Positions 36,201 through 47,542 of a DNA stretch of 64,000 nt are shown one piece after another; within the stretch, counting starts at the first letter, position 1; each line of letters starts with the position of its first letter. Location: positions 1 to 64,000 of the forward strand of contig QAOA01006933.1 of NCBI GenBank assembly GCA_003255065.1, written 5' to 3'. The notes under the pieces are model-generated. The model did no database searches and was not told where the DNA came from. It was given only the letters and a program-made list of their open reading frames with translations. The position numbers were made by a program, and so were the translations under genes. Source of the stretch: Cercis canadensis (taxonomy: Eukaryota > Streptophyta > Magnoliopsida > Fabales > Fabaceae).

Positions 36201-39200
36201 TTTCATATATACTCATTTGTGTTGTAGTCATTCATGCTAAGCATGGTTACTTATTCTCAGGATAAGTATATTCTGTGAGTTGTTGCTGTGCATTATTCAT
36301 TTCAGAATCAGTGATGCATGTTTGATTTGAATAGTGCGTTTCATATCAAACATCAGAGAAGCTCATTATAACTTTTAAGTGGGCATTTTTTAATTTTGCG
36401 TGTTAATGAAATAAATGAGATACCCTATATTCTTATTGACTCGTTCTCGTTTTTTATTATGTTTGTGTAAATTTTAGCCATAGGTAACATGGTTTCTTCT
36501 GAAGATTGTCGCCAATTTCCTTTTAGTTTTGATGATTTACCTGTTTCATGTACCTTCTATGCTTGTCATCACCTTTTAACTAATTCTTAACATGCAGGCA
36601 AGAGGACACACACAATTTCCAGGGTCACACCCAGTTTCTCTTAACAGGTCCAACTTAGCTAAGTCATCATTCATTTTTATCAAAAAAAACTAAATCATCA
36701 TTCATATATTATTATATTGTGATATGTTTGTTAATTAAGCATTAAAGGGTTGCTAGTTCTGTAACTCCTGTACTTTTTATTTTTATTTTTTTATGTATTG
36801 AGCTGTTATGCTCCGGTTTGTCATATGACTACTATGTGAATTGTGTTTAGCATCAGGTTGCTTGTGTGCATTTTCTATTTTTCACCTTTCTAATGTCTGT
36901 GAGATATGATTAGCTCTTGTCAGTGAGGAAGAAAGCCTAAATTTATTCTGCCTCCACAAAATTTTATTCAAAGGTGAATTTAGATAAATAAGCAGGCCTT
37001 TAATTATGGCACAGTACTTATCTTGTTCATACTTATGTCCTATCTCTACATCTCTACAATGAAAATAACTTAATGGAAAGGTTCCTTGAATGCCTCCATA
37101 TTGTATCAGAAAATTAGCTATTATGTCCATACAATCCTCTTACATATCATTTGACTACATTTAATGTGGTCTTTAAAGCTGCAGTTATAGACAATTGCTC
37201 CAACGGCTATATCCTACAAGACTACATCTGATTCTAATTCCCTGTCCTTTTAATCTGAAGTCATTTTACAGTATTTCTTTTTTTGCTGTTTTCTTTCTAT
37301 TGTGGTTGATATGGACTAAGATGAATCTGAGTCCTTATAAGAGGTTTAGATAGTTTATCTGTGTGAAGAAGAACTTATCACCAAAGGAAAATTAGAATTG
37401 TTTTTCCTACTTTTGCTGCATTGAAAGTATATCTCTTCGAAAGTTGCTTTCCAAAATCTTTCTTTGTCAAACACTGCCATTGACTTATAGATGCATAAAT
37501 TGTATTAGTTGACTACAGGAGTTATTTTTAAGACATAGTTCCTTATTGATATTGGCCTCTTTGTATGTATTAAATTTAAGTGTCTTGGCATGCAGGGATA
37601 ACTTACAATTGTTACGACAGCGTTATTATTACGCAACATGGAAAGCTGATGGAACACGATATATGATGCTAATAACTATGGATGGATGTTACTTAATTGA
37701 TAGAAATTTCAATTTTCGAAGGGTCCAAATGAGGTTTCCTTGCAGGGGAACAAATGATGTATGTGTGCAAATGTATATGGAAAGTTCCTGATAATTGGTT
37801 TTAGGGCTGTTTTAACTCAATGATGCATGAGCTGACATTTTTATATTTATCTTGTAAGGGTTTGGCAGAGAAGACCCACCATTTTACATTACTTGATGGG
37901 GAGATGATCATTGATACATTACCAGATTCACAGAAGCAGGAGAGGAGATACCTGATATATGATCTTATGGCAATTAACCAAGTATCAGTAATAGAGGTTT
38001 GGTTTATAAGTAATTAGAAAAATAATGCTGTGGTGATGAATTGTATTTGTTCATACTTCAAGTATAGGAAAAATCACTTTTGGTTGTCAAGGCTTGTCAT
38101 TACCTTAAATATGTGATGCACTGTTGTAAAATACTAGCATTGCATGGCAACTTTTCTTAATTTCAAGCTCTTTTGGTTGACTAAGATTTGATGTCAATCA
38201 CATTCTCATAAAGCACACTGGTGGGTCGTGCTCTGAAATGGATTTAACATTGATTTACTGCATTAATCATAACACCAATATGTTTCAATATCTTTTGTTG
38301 TACTTTGTCTAGAATCTTTATTTTCTTGATTTTAATGCTTATTTGATACAAAGTGCACTTCGTGTTCTATTTTTAATTGATAGTTTAAACTTGGTGCAGC
38401 GACCTTTCTATGAAAGGTGGAAGATGCTTGAGAAAGAAGTGATTGAACCTAGGAATCTGGAACGACATAGTGTATATCAGAGCAGAAATCCCTACTATAG
38501 ATATGACTTGGAACCATTTAGGGTATGCATATCTAACCATGGATTGTGCATAGTTCATGCTTCATTTTATTTTCTTGATATGCTGGTTTGACCATTAATA
38601 TGCTTGTGTTGTTGATCAGGTGAGGAGGAAAGATTTTTGGCTGCTATCTACTGTCACAAAGCTTTTAAAAGAATTCATTCCCAGACTTTCACATGATGCA
38701 GATGGTCTCATATTTCAGGTGGTTACTGATCATTGCCAGTGCACTAAACATGAGAATGAAGATCTGTGTGGCTTATATAGTGATTCTGAGTGTTGGCTCT
38801 TTTCTCCCTCCTATTGCTTTTGGTTTGAATGGGGATTGTTACTGACAATATTTATTGCCAGGGTTGGGATGATCCTTATGTACCTCGCACTCATGAAGGC
38901 CTCTTAAAGTGGAAATATCCTGAGATGAATTCAGTTGATTTTCTCTTTGAGGTTGTATCATCAACTTATTATATATGATGTTGGAATATTTCTCTGGATG
39001 TCTCTTGCTTACTTATTCTTGGTCGCTTCAGTTTGTTACTGATGTAGCCCCTAATATCTAGCTTCTTGAGTGGGCAGATTGATGATGATCGTCAGCTACT
39101 TTTTCTCTATGATCGAGGAAAGAAGAAACTCATGGAAGGGAATAGGGTTGCATTCAAAGGTCAGGCTGATCTTATTTCCTTATACTAGAGCATCTTGGCA

Positions 39201-40165
39201 CACACTTATGTGGTGTCAACCCACTTTTTTTATTGTATTTAGTTATTAGTAGTTTTAGTGATTGAATAAAATTAAGTGTGTGTGTGTGAGAGACTGGATG
39301 GAAGAGGGAGAAAATAGAAAATATTAAGAAATATAGGAAAGTAATTTATGCATTCCTGTTTTAAAGGAGAAATTGGTAGAGAAAATGATAACTATTTTGT
39401 AGTGGGGGTATTTTTTTTCTTTCTATTTTTCTTATTTAGGTTGCACGAAGTAAGTGGCTTCTGCATGTATGTTAATAGAGATATTTTCCGTACTCTTTCT
39501 GTTCTGATGATATGATCTATATTCATGCTCAAATACATAGTGAAAATTTCAAGTTTGAATGCATCTGTTAGAAGAGAAATTACTATAACTGAAAACAGAT
39601 TATGGTCTAGTCATGGCTATATTTGTGAGTGGTGCATGTTAGTTAGTGTGCCTAATATATTGTTTGGATTGTTGATTTTCACATCATGTTTACCAGTTTT
39701 ATGTAATTTATTTTGTTCTGTTTTTTTAATATGCTTCTATTGTTATGTTTGATTTTTACTTTTCAATTCCCTCTGACCACTGCTTTCTGAAATCTTCAAA
39801 TTTTGCAGATGGTGCAGATCCTTCACTTTATTCCGGAAAGATCATAGAGTGTTCTTGGGTTTCTGAAGAACAAGAATGGGTATGCATGCGGGTGAGAACG
39901 GATAAATCAACGCCAAATGATTTCAACACCTATAAGAAGGTATCATGCTAGCTCCTTTCATTCATCTCTCTGGTCTCAATCTGTATTCGGCTTCAGCTTT
40001 TTGTTCTATTAATTACAGGTGATGCGAAGTATAAGAGACAATATTACAGAGGAAGTCTTGTTGAATGAAATATATGAGATCATTCGCCTTCCCATGTATG
40101 CTGACAGGATAAGAATTGATAGTAAAGCCGCGCACCAGCATAACAACATGGTGCGGCGAAGGTGA
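24269..40165 (+). CDS. mRNA capping enzyme (RNA 5'-triphosphatase / guanylyltransferase), 17 coding exons
   Basis: Coding exons: 24269-24391, 25635-25773, 26922-27073, 27842-27925, 28035-28097, 28699-28830, 28944-29150, 35799-35918, 36598-36647, 37596-37758, 37859-37996, 38400-38522, 38620-38718, 38862-38951, 39078-39159, 39809-39939, 40019-40165. All introns are GT-AG, phases agree, and the product is 680 aa, close to the plant family. The N-terminal half is a cysteine-phosphatase-type RNA triphosphatase with signature [10 protein letters not shown] (Cys about 206). The C-terminal half is the guanylyltransferase, with nucleophile motif KADGTR (Lys about 373), LLDGEM, DGLIFQGW and LKWKYP, then the OB-fold. 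It removes the gamma phosphate of nascent mRNA and adds GMP, in the nucleus. The start was chosen by the family N-terminus MDLNASP; an in-frame ATG at 24257 would add four residues (MIVA). Intron 7 (29151-35798) is enlarged by nested transposons. Confidence 0.95.
25261..25335. repeat. CT-rich microsatellite, (CTCTCTCA)n
   Basis: CT dinucleotides followed by about seven repeats of an 8-bp CTCTCTCA-type unit and ending in (CA)n. Lies in intron 1 of the capping enzyme gene; likely length-polymorphic. Confidence 0.9.
26404..26647. repeat. Diverged tandem duplication, 122-bp period
   Basis: CTAAGAATTGC...CTGAGTCAT...TTATGACCTCAATTT...CCATGTATGG at 26404-26525 is followed by a copy (CTAAGAATTGC...CTGAGTCAT...TTATGACCTCAATTT...CTATGTATGG) at 26526-26647. 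About three quarters of positions match by eye. It lies in intron 2 of the capping enzyme gene. Confidence 0.75.
27190..27652. mobile_element. Possible hAT-type MITE in intron 3 of the capping enzyme gene
   Basis: It begins GGGTGTGTTTGGATTAGC and ends CATTCATAAACACACTAAG, giving short terminal inverted repeats on GTGTGTTT. Internal GATTATAATTGATTTTGGAA-like blocks resemble plant MITE interiors. The target duplication is unclear, so the boundaries are approximate. Confidence 0.35.
29961..30216 (-). repeat. Left (3') LTR of the intronic copia element
   Basis: 256 bp, TGTAAAAATC...TTCCAACA, 254 of 256 positions identical to 34704-34959. Followed by the polypurine tract. Confidence 0.95.
30224..31705 (-). 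pseudogene. RT and RNase H of the intronic copia element
   Basis: The minus strand encodes [58 protein letters not shown], then the catalytic [38 protein letters not shown], and the RNase H pieces [28 protein letters not shown] and LYCDNQAA. The C-terminal [13 protein letters not shown] and [17 protein letters not shown] complete a standard copia pol end. Confidence 0.93.
32248..34098 (-). pseudogene. Zinc knuckle, protease and integrase of the intronic copia element
   Basis: The minus strand shows a CCHC-like [14 protein letters not shown], the protease [13 protein letters not shown], the pre-integrase [10 protein letters not shown]...[23 protein letters not shown] of the catalytic core, then [20 protein letters not shown] and [18 protein letters not shown]. 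An assembly N (32478) lies inside, so one apparent interruption is not reliable. Confidence 0.9.
32478..32478. other. Assembly join (single N)
   Basis: Single N between AAGTAAA and AAAGACC inside the copia integrase region. The shared AAA on both sides may be a minimal contig overlap. Confidence 0.7.
34213..34746 (-). pseudogene. Gag of the intronic copia element
   Basis: The minus frame contains [60 protein letters not shown] and [19 protein letters not shown], the typical copia gag (UBN2-like) domain. The frame runs into the 5' LTR at its start. Confidence 0.88.
34704..34959 (-). repeat. Right (5') LTR of the intronic copia element
   Basis: 256 bp, TGTAAAAATC...TTCCAACA, followed directly by the CAAAA target duplication at 34960-34964 and preceded by the initiator-tRNA-Met primer site. 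Confidence 0.95.
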
Positions 40166-41930
40166 TTAATGGTGAGACTAGGAACTCATGCCTGCAACTT
40201 TTTCACCAGTGGGTTAATCAGAGATGTTGGAAGTGTATTCCACCTGCAAAAACAAGATCAAGTTTTCCCACTGATGCCTACCTGTGGGATTAGTTTCAAG
40301 TTCAAATTGTATTTGGGTTTGGCTATGCATGTGGCCATCATCCAAAGGTTGCTCATATTATGTAATTAGCTAGGCCTTGCGGTAGTCTTATTGCTGACCT
40401 GACGAGTTATATGGTCCAGTTATTGCCGGTCAAAATCAGGCCAGGAACCATTTCCTATGGTTGTTTAGAAGAGAATTAGGTTTAGGATCACAATGTATAT
40501 TATATTATCAATTTTCTTTTGATGTAGTGGTTAGAAGTTGTCCAAAGGGTAGCTGTTCCTTAGAGTTCATAACATTGATTAGAATTTCCCCTTATGTGAA
40601 TATTTTTATTTATGAAGTACAAACAAGCCTTCCATTCACCTCTTTCTTTTGCCATGGTTTCATTTCAATGTTCTTCTTTTACTTTGAAACGTCAAAGTTA
40701 TTCTGCATTAACCCCTTTGCCCCCAGGCAAGATTGTTAATAGATGATGGTGGCTCTTCAGTGCAAGCTATGTAGCATGAGCTAAGCAAGCAATTATTGCT
40801 CATTCTAAAGCAGCTCTTGATGAACCCCAGACATTTTTATTTTTTTTACTGAGTTTAAATATGAAACTCAAATTCTGAAGCAACGACTTAAAACACTTTG
40901 GTCATAGGCCATTTAGTTTCATATCAATTATGTCTAAAATTGTTTGGTAGAAGTGAAGGAAAAAAATGTACACAACCCTCTTTTGCTTTGAACATTGGGC
41001 AAATAAAATCGAAGACTATATTTTGAAGTCTAGAAAATTTTATTTTATCACCATGAGTTTGTCAATTAAATTCTGTTTTGTGTTAACTTTAATTGTTACA
41101 GTAACGAGTTGTTTTAATTTTTTAATTATGGATTTGCAAGTAACATCAATAAATAGAAAGGGTGATTGTTTTTGGAAGAGGGACATTACTATGACAAATA
41201 CTAGAAATATATTCAAGTTTCATTAGTTACATATTATAATTGAATAATCGTAAAATATAACAATCACAATATAATCCACTTAAAAAGGGAAAAATAATAT
41301 GGTGTCATTTTAGATGATATTAGAGTGATTTTATCTTTCTTTCGGTCCTTTTCTTTTTCTTGTTTATATTTGCTGACAATATGATTACCCATTGACTAAC
41401 CCATTGGTCTCAATAGTTTGATGATATTGTAGTTTGAGTTGAGAATTACCCTATATTTATCTCTATGTTCTTGTTGCATATATTTTCATTCTTTACTGTT
41501 ATTGTCTTTTTGTCTGAAAAAAAAAAGGGAAAAACAATATAATACATTGAATAAAAGTTGAGACAATATTTTTCTCTAACTCAAATAAGAATATCTATGG
41601 GTGGATGACTAGAGTACACTATTCCTTGAAGCTGATTTTATACAATGCTGGTTTGTACATAAAATATCAAAATTTCCCAAAAAAATCATAGGTGGGCAGT
41701 TGTAGTTCTTCATAGACCAATGACCATTTGTAGCTCTTCAAGATGAGTGATCATTCTATGATCATCAATGGTTAATTTATTTTCAGGTTATTCAAATAAT
41801 AATATTTTTAAGTTATGAAACTACTTTGGTGTGTCTCTTGACTAGTAGTCATATTTTGATATCCAGTGGTCATTGTCTGTCATCATGACCGCTAAAAATA
41901 CCATTAGTTATGACGAACAACAAAATTTCT
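40166..41930. other. 3' UTR and intergenic DNA after the capping enzyme gene
   Basis: The first several hundred bases after the stop (40163-40165) are probably 3' UTR. Beyond that the DNA is AT-rich without ORFs or recognisable repeats. Confidence 0.5.
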
Positions 41931-42200
41931 TTAGAGTAAACCTACAAATGAGTCCCTGAAAGATTTCAGTTTCAACAAAATGGTCCCTGAAAGATACAAA
42001 ACCACAAAATCGTCCTTCAAAGATTAGACATCCATAACAAAATGGTCCTCCGTTAGTGTAGGCTGTTAACCATGGACGGAATGGCTGACGTGGCACTGTT
42101 AAGTGCTTACATGGCATGTTAGTGTCATGTGTGGCAATTTAAAATGCCATGTGGGCTGCTGATGTGGCAATTTTTTTTTATTTTTTTTTTTAAAAAAAAG
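41931..42200. mobile_element. Possible Mutator-like (MULE) element end
   Basis: It begins near GAGTAAACCTACAAATGAGT and carries repeated TGGTCCCTGAAAGAT/TGAGTCCCTGAAAGAT blocks, then GGACGGAATGGCTGACGTGG and several C(A/G)TGGCA motifs. Phrases such as AAAATGGTCCCTGAAAGA and TGACGTGGCA are common in terminal repeats of plant MULE-like and MITE elements. No matching opposite end was found; the following CT-rich stretch (42230-42560) could be its interior. Confidence 0.35.
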
Positions 42201-42686
42201 GCACTAGTTTTGGCCAAGCGGTGTCATATCTGTTGTGGTCTCCATCTAGTTTCATCCTCTTGCATTTCTCTGTACTGCTCGGTAAAAAAACACTAACCTC
42301 CATTTAAGAAGCTGAACCTCCTCTTCTTTTTCTCATCCTCTTCACTCTACTTGGAGCCATTGGAGCTTTAGGTGTCCTCTTCTTCCTGACTTTGTTCGAA
42401 CCCTAACCCCCAATTTGAAGACCATTTGAAGAGCGAAACCTGGATGACTTGAGAGGAAGATTTCTGTGGATTTTGATTCTCATTTGGCGTTCCTCTGTCT
42501 CGCATCTACTGCATCCTTTCCAAGGTGAGTTATCTATCTCTTTGAACTTTTTCCTGATTTTCTATTCCTTTCTTGCTATTAATTTGAATAATTTCAATTG
42601 CGCGGCTATTTTTGTTGTTATTATTTGTAATCTGAGTTTGCGTGTCTTGGGTTCTCGTTCTGAATCTTGTGCTATTCTCGGACTTT

Positions 42687-42687
42687 N
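42687..42687. other. Assembly join (single N)
   Basis: Single N between GGACTTT and AAGGCCTTTTT upstream of DEX1. The distance between the DEX1 leader and the upstream repeat is therefore uncertain. Confidence 0.7.
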
Positions 42688-42789
42688 AAGGCCTTTTTTA
42701 TTATTTTATTTTTATTATTACGGCTCTAATACAAATTCACAAATTTTTGGGTTGTTACTATTTTATTCTAGTGTAGGATAATGCAATGG

Positions 42790-43141
42790 TTGAAACCAAA
42801 CAGTTGTTGTGGCCCACCGGGACCGGCAGTCAGCGGCGAACTCTCCCCAGCACCTAATCAAACAACACGCGCGTTATTACACTGCAAACTGTTAATACCA
42901 TTTTCTTAAACTCTCTCTTCAGCTCAGTAATCACTTCAGTATCCTTCGCTTGCATAGCTGATCGAGATCGCCAAGAAACCCTACTAGCTAGGGTTTACAC
43001 TCAAATCGTGCAAGAAGGGAAGGATACTCACTATTTTGGTCAAACAATTCCAATTTACACACACACTATCAATTTCAATTCTACTCTTTGAACTGGGTCT
43101 CGGAAAAATTGAAAATTTTTGTGCGATATAGGAAAGATCAT
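42790..43141 (+). promoter_or_regulatory. Probable promoter/5' leader of DEX1
   Basis: The stretch includes CTCTCTCTTCAGCTC and CTAGGGTTTACACTC, typical of plant leaders, and no upstream ATG precedes the DEX1 start from about 43000 except in short frames. The transcription start is not determined. Confidence 0.4.
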
Positions 43142-46100
43142 ATGAAATCTTTGGGGAGTAAGGTTTTCCTGCTTTGTTTGATTTTTGCAAGTTGCTTGAG
43201 TTTCGTTATCAGCGATGAAGCAAAGAAGAATACGTTTCGGGAGCGAGAAGCCACTGAGGATTCCCAAGGATACCCCGAAATGTAAGACCTGCTCCTATTT
43301 TGATTCTCATTGGGTTTTAATTGCTGAGATTGCTTTATGCTATGATGGGTCTTTTGTCTGAAATAATTTGGTCTTGCAATTCTGTAAATTTAGATTCTGG
43401 GTCTAATTATTTTTTGATGCATTTGGTTAGAGATGAGGATGCTTTAGTGAATACACAATGCCCTAAGAATTTAGAACTAAGATGGCAGACAGAAGTTAGT
43501 TCCAGTATATATGCTACCCCTTTGGTTGCTGATATTAACAGGTAAAACTTTTATCAACTCTGCTTATCAAGTGCATTATTATTCATATAACTTACCTTTT
43601 GAACATGTGTTTTTAACTTGTTGTTGCACTTTACTTGAATGTGTACTTTCTGGTTTGCAGTGATGGGAAGCTTGATATAGTGGTTCCCTCTTTTGTTCAC
43701 TACCTAGAAGTTCTGGAAGGTTCTGATGGGGACAAAATGCCAGGTAAAACAATGATATGCTTTGAGTCTTTCTATATGGCTTTAGCGTTCTTGAGCATAC
43801 AATATGTACAAGGATGAGGTCCCATGATCGGTGCTTTCCCCAGATGATATTATACTATGCACTTGACATACTAAATTAAGTATGTAACTTTTAAAAAACA
43901 TCCAAAGAAGCATGCTAGAAGAAACCTTTAACAAACATATATTTGTAACTTTTTCTATAAAAAAGCCACAATATTTGCAAACAAGGTTTAACAATGAGAT
44001 TTTCAATATCTTGTGTCCTTAGTTCAAGTGAAGGTAAAGATTGAATATGTATCCAGAATGAACTTGCGAATTGCACCAAGGGTTTTGTGTGATGATATAG
44101 GATGGATGCTTGGTTAGGTTGAGGGACTTAGGATAGTGGAAGAATTATGACTAGAACAGGTCTGGGTTAGATTTATAATAAGGATTTGATGCTGAAATAT
44201 TATAATCCATACAAAATGATGTAGGACAAGTCGCCCATGATTTTGAAGACAGTCTTTATTATTGGAAATAGAAAGTTCCCACACTATGGTACCGTTTGTT
44301 TCAAAGGAAAATTACTTATCAAGATTTTCTGTTTAAAAAGTTTCATGTAAATTTTTTTTTCTTAGAAAATATCTTTCAGATGTTTGAGCAAAATAAAGGC
44401 CTCAATATGATGTGTCAGATAAGTAAAAAAGGAAGGTGTGCCTTCTTCATCTGATAAAGGGTGGAAAGTGGTTTCTGCTTTTGTAGAAGCTATTTTCCGT
44501 CAGTTGAGGCTGTTGACCGGACATGGATTTTCTTTGACCACCATTTTCTGTATCACCAAACAATAGAAAACGTGGAAAATATTTCTGGAAGTGATTTTCT
44601 CTCAAATAACTGTGAATGCTGGTCCTCTCTTATAGAATGCTTATATAAAGGAACCTGTTTTCTAATTATATTCTTCTTGTTACTTTCGTTATTGTCTCAA
44701 AATTCAAGTGGATTCTTGTCTTACAAGGAAAATTTAGTATTGTAGTTTTTCTAGTCATAAAAGGTTTAGGGATTACTATGAATTGTAATAGTTACCTGTT
44801 GGTACTTCATAGTTTTTCAGCATGAATAATATTTGTTTTTGAGAGTTTATCTTCTTTGGAAGTTCTAAAGAATTTTAGCACCTTCTACAACTTCACAAAA
44901 GATTGAAACAAGGGCTGTTCTAGGGTGTAAACCCTGAATAGGACCTGCAAACAGTAACTATAGTGTTTGCTTATTTGATAATTTTTGAGGTAAATTTGAG
45001 CCAGATCAATTTAGGGTTTAGAAAGAAAGAATTTTAATTTCTTGATGAGAAAATAGATCTCCATGAAGTTTTAAGCTTGACAATCAGATGAACAATAAAA
45101 GGAAAGAAGAAGAAGATAGTCTAGGCATCAAAGCTTAGGATGCAATCTAAACAAAACATGCTTCATGGCTTCTAAAATATTTTAAAGCTGATCACTATTC
45201 ACTATTTAAAAATAAAGCATAGTATCTATTAATAGAGCTTCTACTACTTATCCTATTCAAATTTTCTGTCTACTCTTAGGCTTACTAGGATTTGTAACTT
45301 CCTAATAATATCAAAAGACATAATAAAAGACAATATGTAATCCCATAAAGCCCAAAATAACACGAAACTTTTATATCCAAAAAAACAAAAAAAATACATT
45401 AAACTTAATAGTAATTTTTTCCTCTGACCAGAGTCTAACAATATCTCCAAAATACCCCTGATAATCAAAAAAAAAAAAACAAAAAGTAAATTGATTTGAC
45501 ACCTAATAATGATAATTTATCTATAAGACCTATCAATAACCAAGGCAGCTTATGAAATGATAAATAATAATATGGTTATGAAAGAGTTGGTAGGGAGTGT
45601 TGCTGTAGTAGAACTGAATTCTGAAGAGGATCCTTGCAAATGGACTTCACCTGGTGTTCGTTAAAGGCTTATTTAACTGACCACATGGACTTAGAATCAG
45701 GGGTTGTCATTGTTCTTGTTGTAGATATCCTGATGTTGGATTTGAGTCTGTCAAGTAATCCCTAGATTACCTTTGGAGTGATTTCATAGGTTGGCCTGCT
45801 TTCCACCAATCAACTGTGCATGCTAGTCCTCTCTTATATGACATAGACAAGGATGGGGTGAGAGAAATAGCTTTGGCAACATACAATGGTGAAGTGCTGT
45901 TTTTCAGGTGACTGTTATTTATCAATTTCCCAAATTTTCCATTTACATTGTTATCCATTGTTTTAGGCATTTATAACAAGGTTTAATAAGTTATGATATC
46001 AATTTTAGGGTTTCCGGCTATATGATGTCAGATAAGCTGGAGGTACCACGGAGGAAAGTGCGCAAAGATTGGTATGTGGGTTTAAATTCAGACCCAGTGG

Positions 46101-47508
46101 ATCGTTCCCATCCGGATGTTCATGATGATGAAATTGTCCAAGAAGCAACAGTTATGAAATCTCTGTTTCGTAAGTTTTTTCCTATGCTCAGATCATTGTT
46201 TTGCATGGGTTGAAGCTTCTCAGTTTTTCATTAAATACTTAGAATTTCTGACTCTATATGATAGTGAAAATGTGCATTTTATTTCCAAAGTTAATTTTAC
46301 ATACGAGTAATGATGCTTCTTGTAGAAATGAATGGAAGTAGACACGAACTCAACTCTTCAGCTACCACATCAACAGAAAGTCACCTTGGGACTGGGAATG
46401 CGTCCAATCTAGAAGCTGAAGAAACAACAAATGGAAGTCAAACCGAAGAGAATATAAAGATCCCTACAAGGGCCAATAATTCCTCTGTGAATGGGAGTCA
46501 AATAGAAGAAAATATTAAGATGCCTACAAATGCTGATAATTCCTCTGTGAATGCTGGGTCCATGGAAGTTAATGCAGGTAATAAAACTAGCACTGGGAGA
46601 CGTCTTCTGGAAGATAGCAACTCAAAAGGCGTTGAGCAAGGTAGCTCTGTATCCCAAGGTAGTAGTAATGTGGGTCTTCATGCTGCTACTGTTGAAAATG
46701 CTGAAGGCTTGGAAGCAGATGCTGATTCATCATTTGAGTTATTCCGCGATAGTGATGAGCTGGCTGATGAGTATAGTTATGATTATGATGATTATGTTGA
46801 TGAATCGATGTGGGGTGATGAAGAGTGGACTGAAGTTAAACATGAGAAATTGGAGGATTACGTGAACATTGATGCACACATCTTGTGTACTCCTGTGAGT
46901 TCCAACTTCACCTTTTATTTGTGTATAATTTATCAATTCTGCAAATCCAAAAACATGAGTATAAACAACAGTGCGGCACTTTAATGAATTATTTTTTCTT
47001 GTCTTTGCTGCCAGGTTATAGCAGATATTGACAATGATGGTGTATCGGAAATGGTTGTTGCTGTTTCTTATTTCTTTGATCATGAGTGAGCCCCTTTCTA
47101 GACTTATTTTTTTTTTAATTTATACATTTGTTGCTTTCTTTTCTTATGAAAGGTATGTGGTTGAAGCCATTTTTTAAAACAAAAATAGGTTGCTCATTCT
47201 ATAGTGTTTTCATTATTATTCAACTATTTGCTTCCTGGTTACACAATCTATAACAATTTTTATGATCCTGTGAGGTGAACTGTCATCTTAGTAGTACTGC
47301 AGTAGATTGCCAGTCTTTTCTTGTTGCAAAAGATCATATAGAAAACTGATAATATCTTTTGACCCCTAAGGGCTCCCAAATGCATGGAGTTAAGATAACA
47401 AAGCATAGATAAAAACAAAGCTCATTATAAGTGTCCATCTCAGAAAGGAAGAAATTTAATTGTGCTGAATTTATTCAACTGAATGACTGGGAATATTCAT
47501 TTTTTTAC

Positions 47509-47542
<34 letters not shown>

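Noticed and set aside
42449-42781. 110-codon plus frame upstream of DEX1
   Set aside because: Crosses an assembly N and is hydrophobic low-complexity sequence; no family resemblance.
44289-44560. Possible hAT MITE in DEX1 intron 3 (GTACCGTTTGTTTC ... CACCAAACA)
   Set aside because: The inverted match is only about five bases at the ends and no target duplication was seen.
46551-46865. 104-codon plus frame inside DEX1 exon 6
   Set aside because: Alternative-frame shadow of the well supported DEX1 coding sequence.
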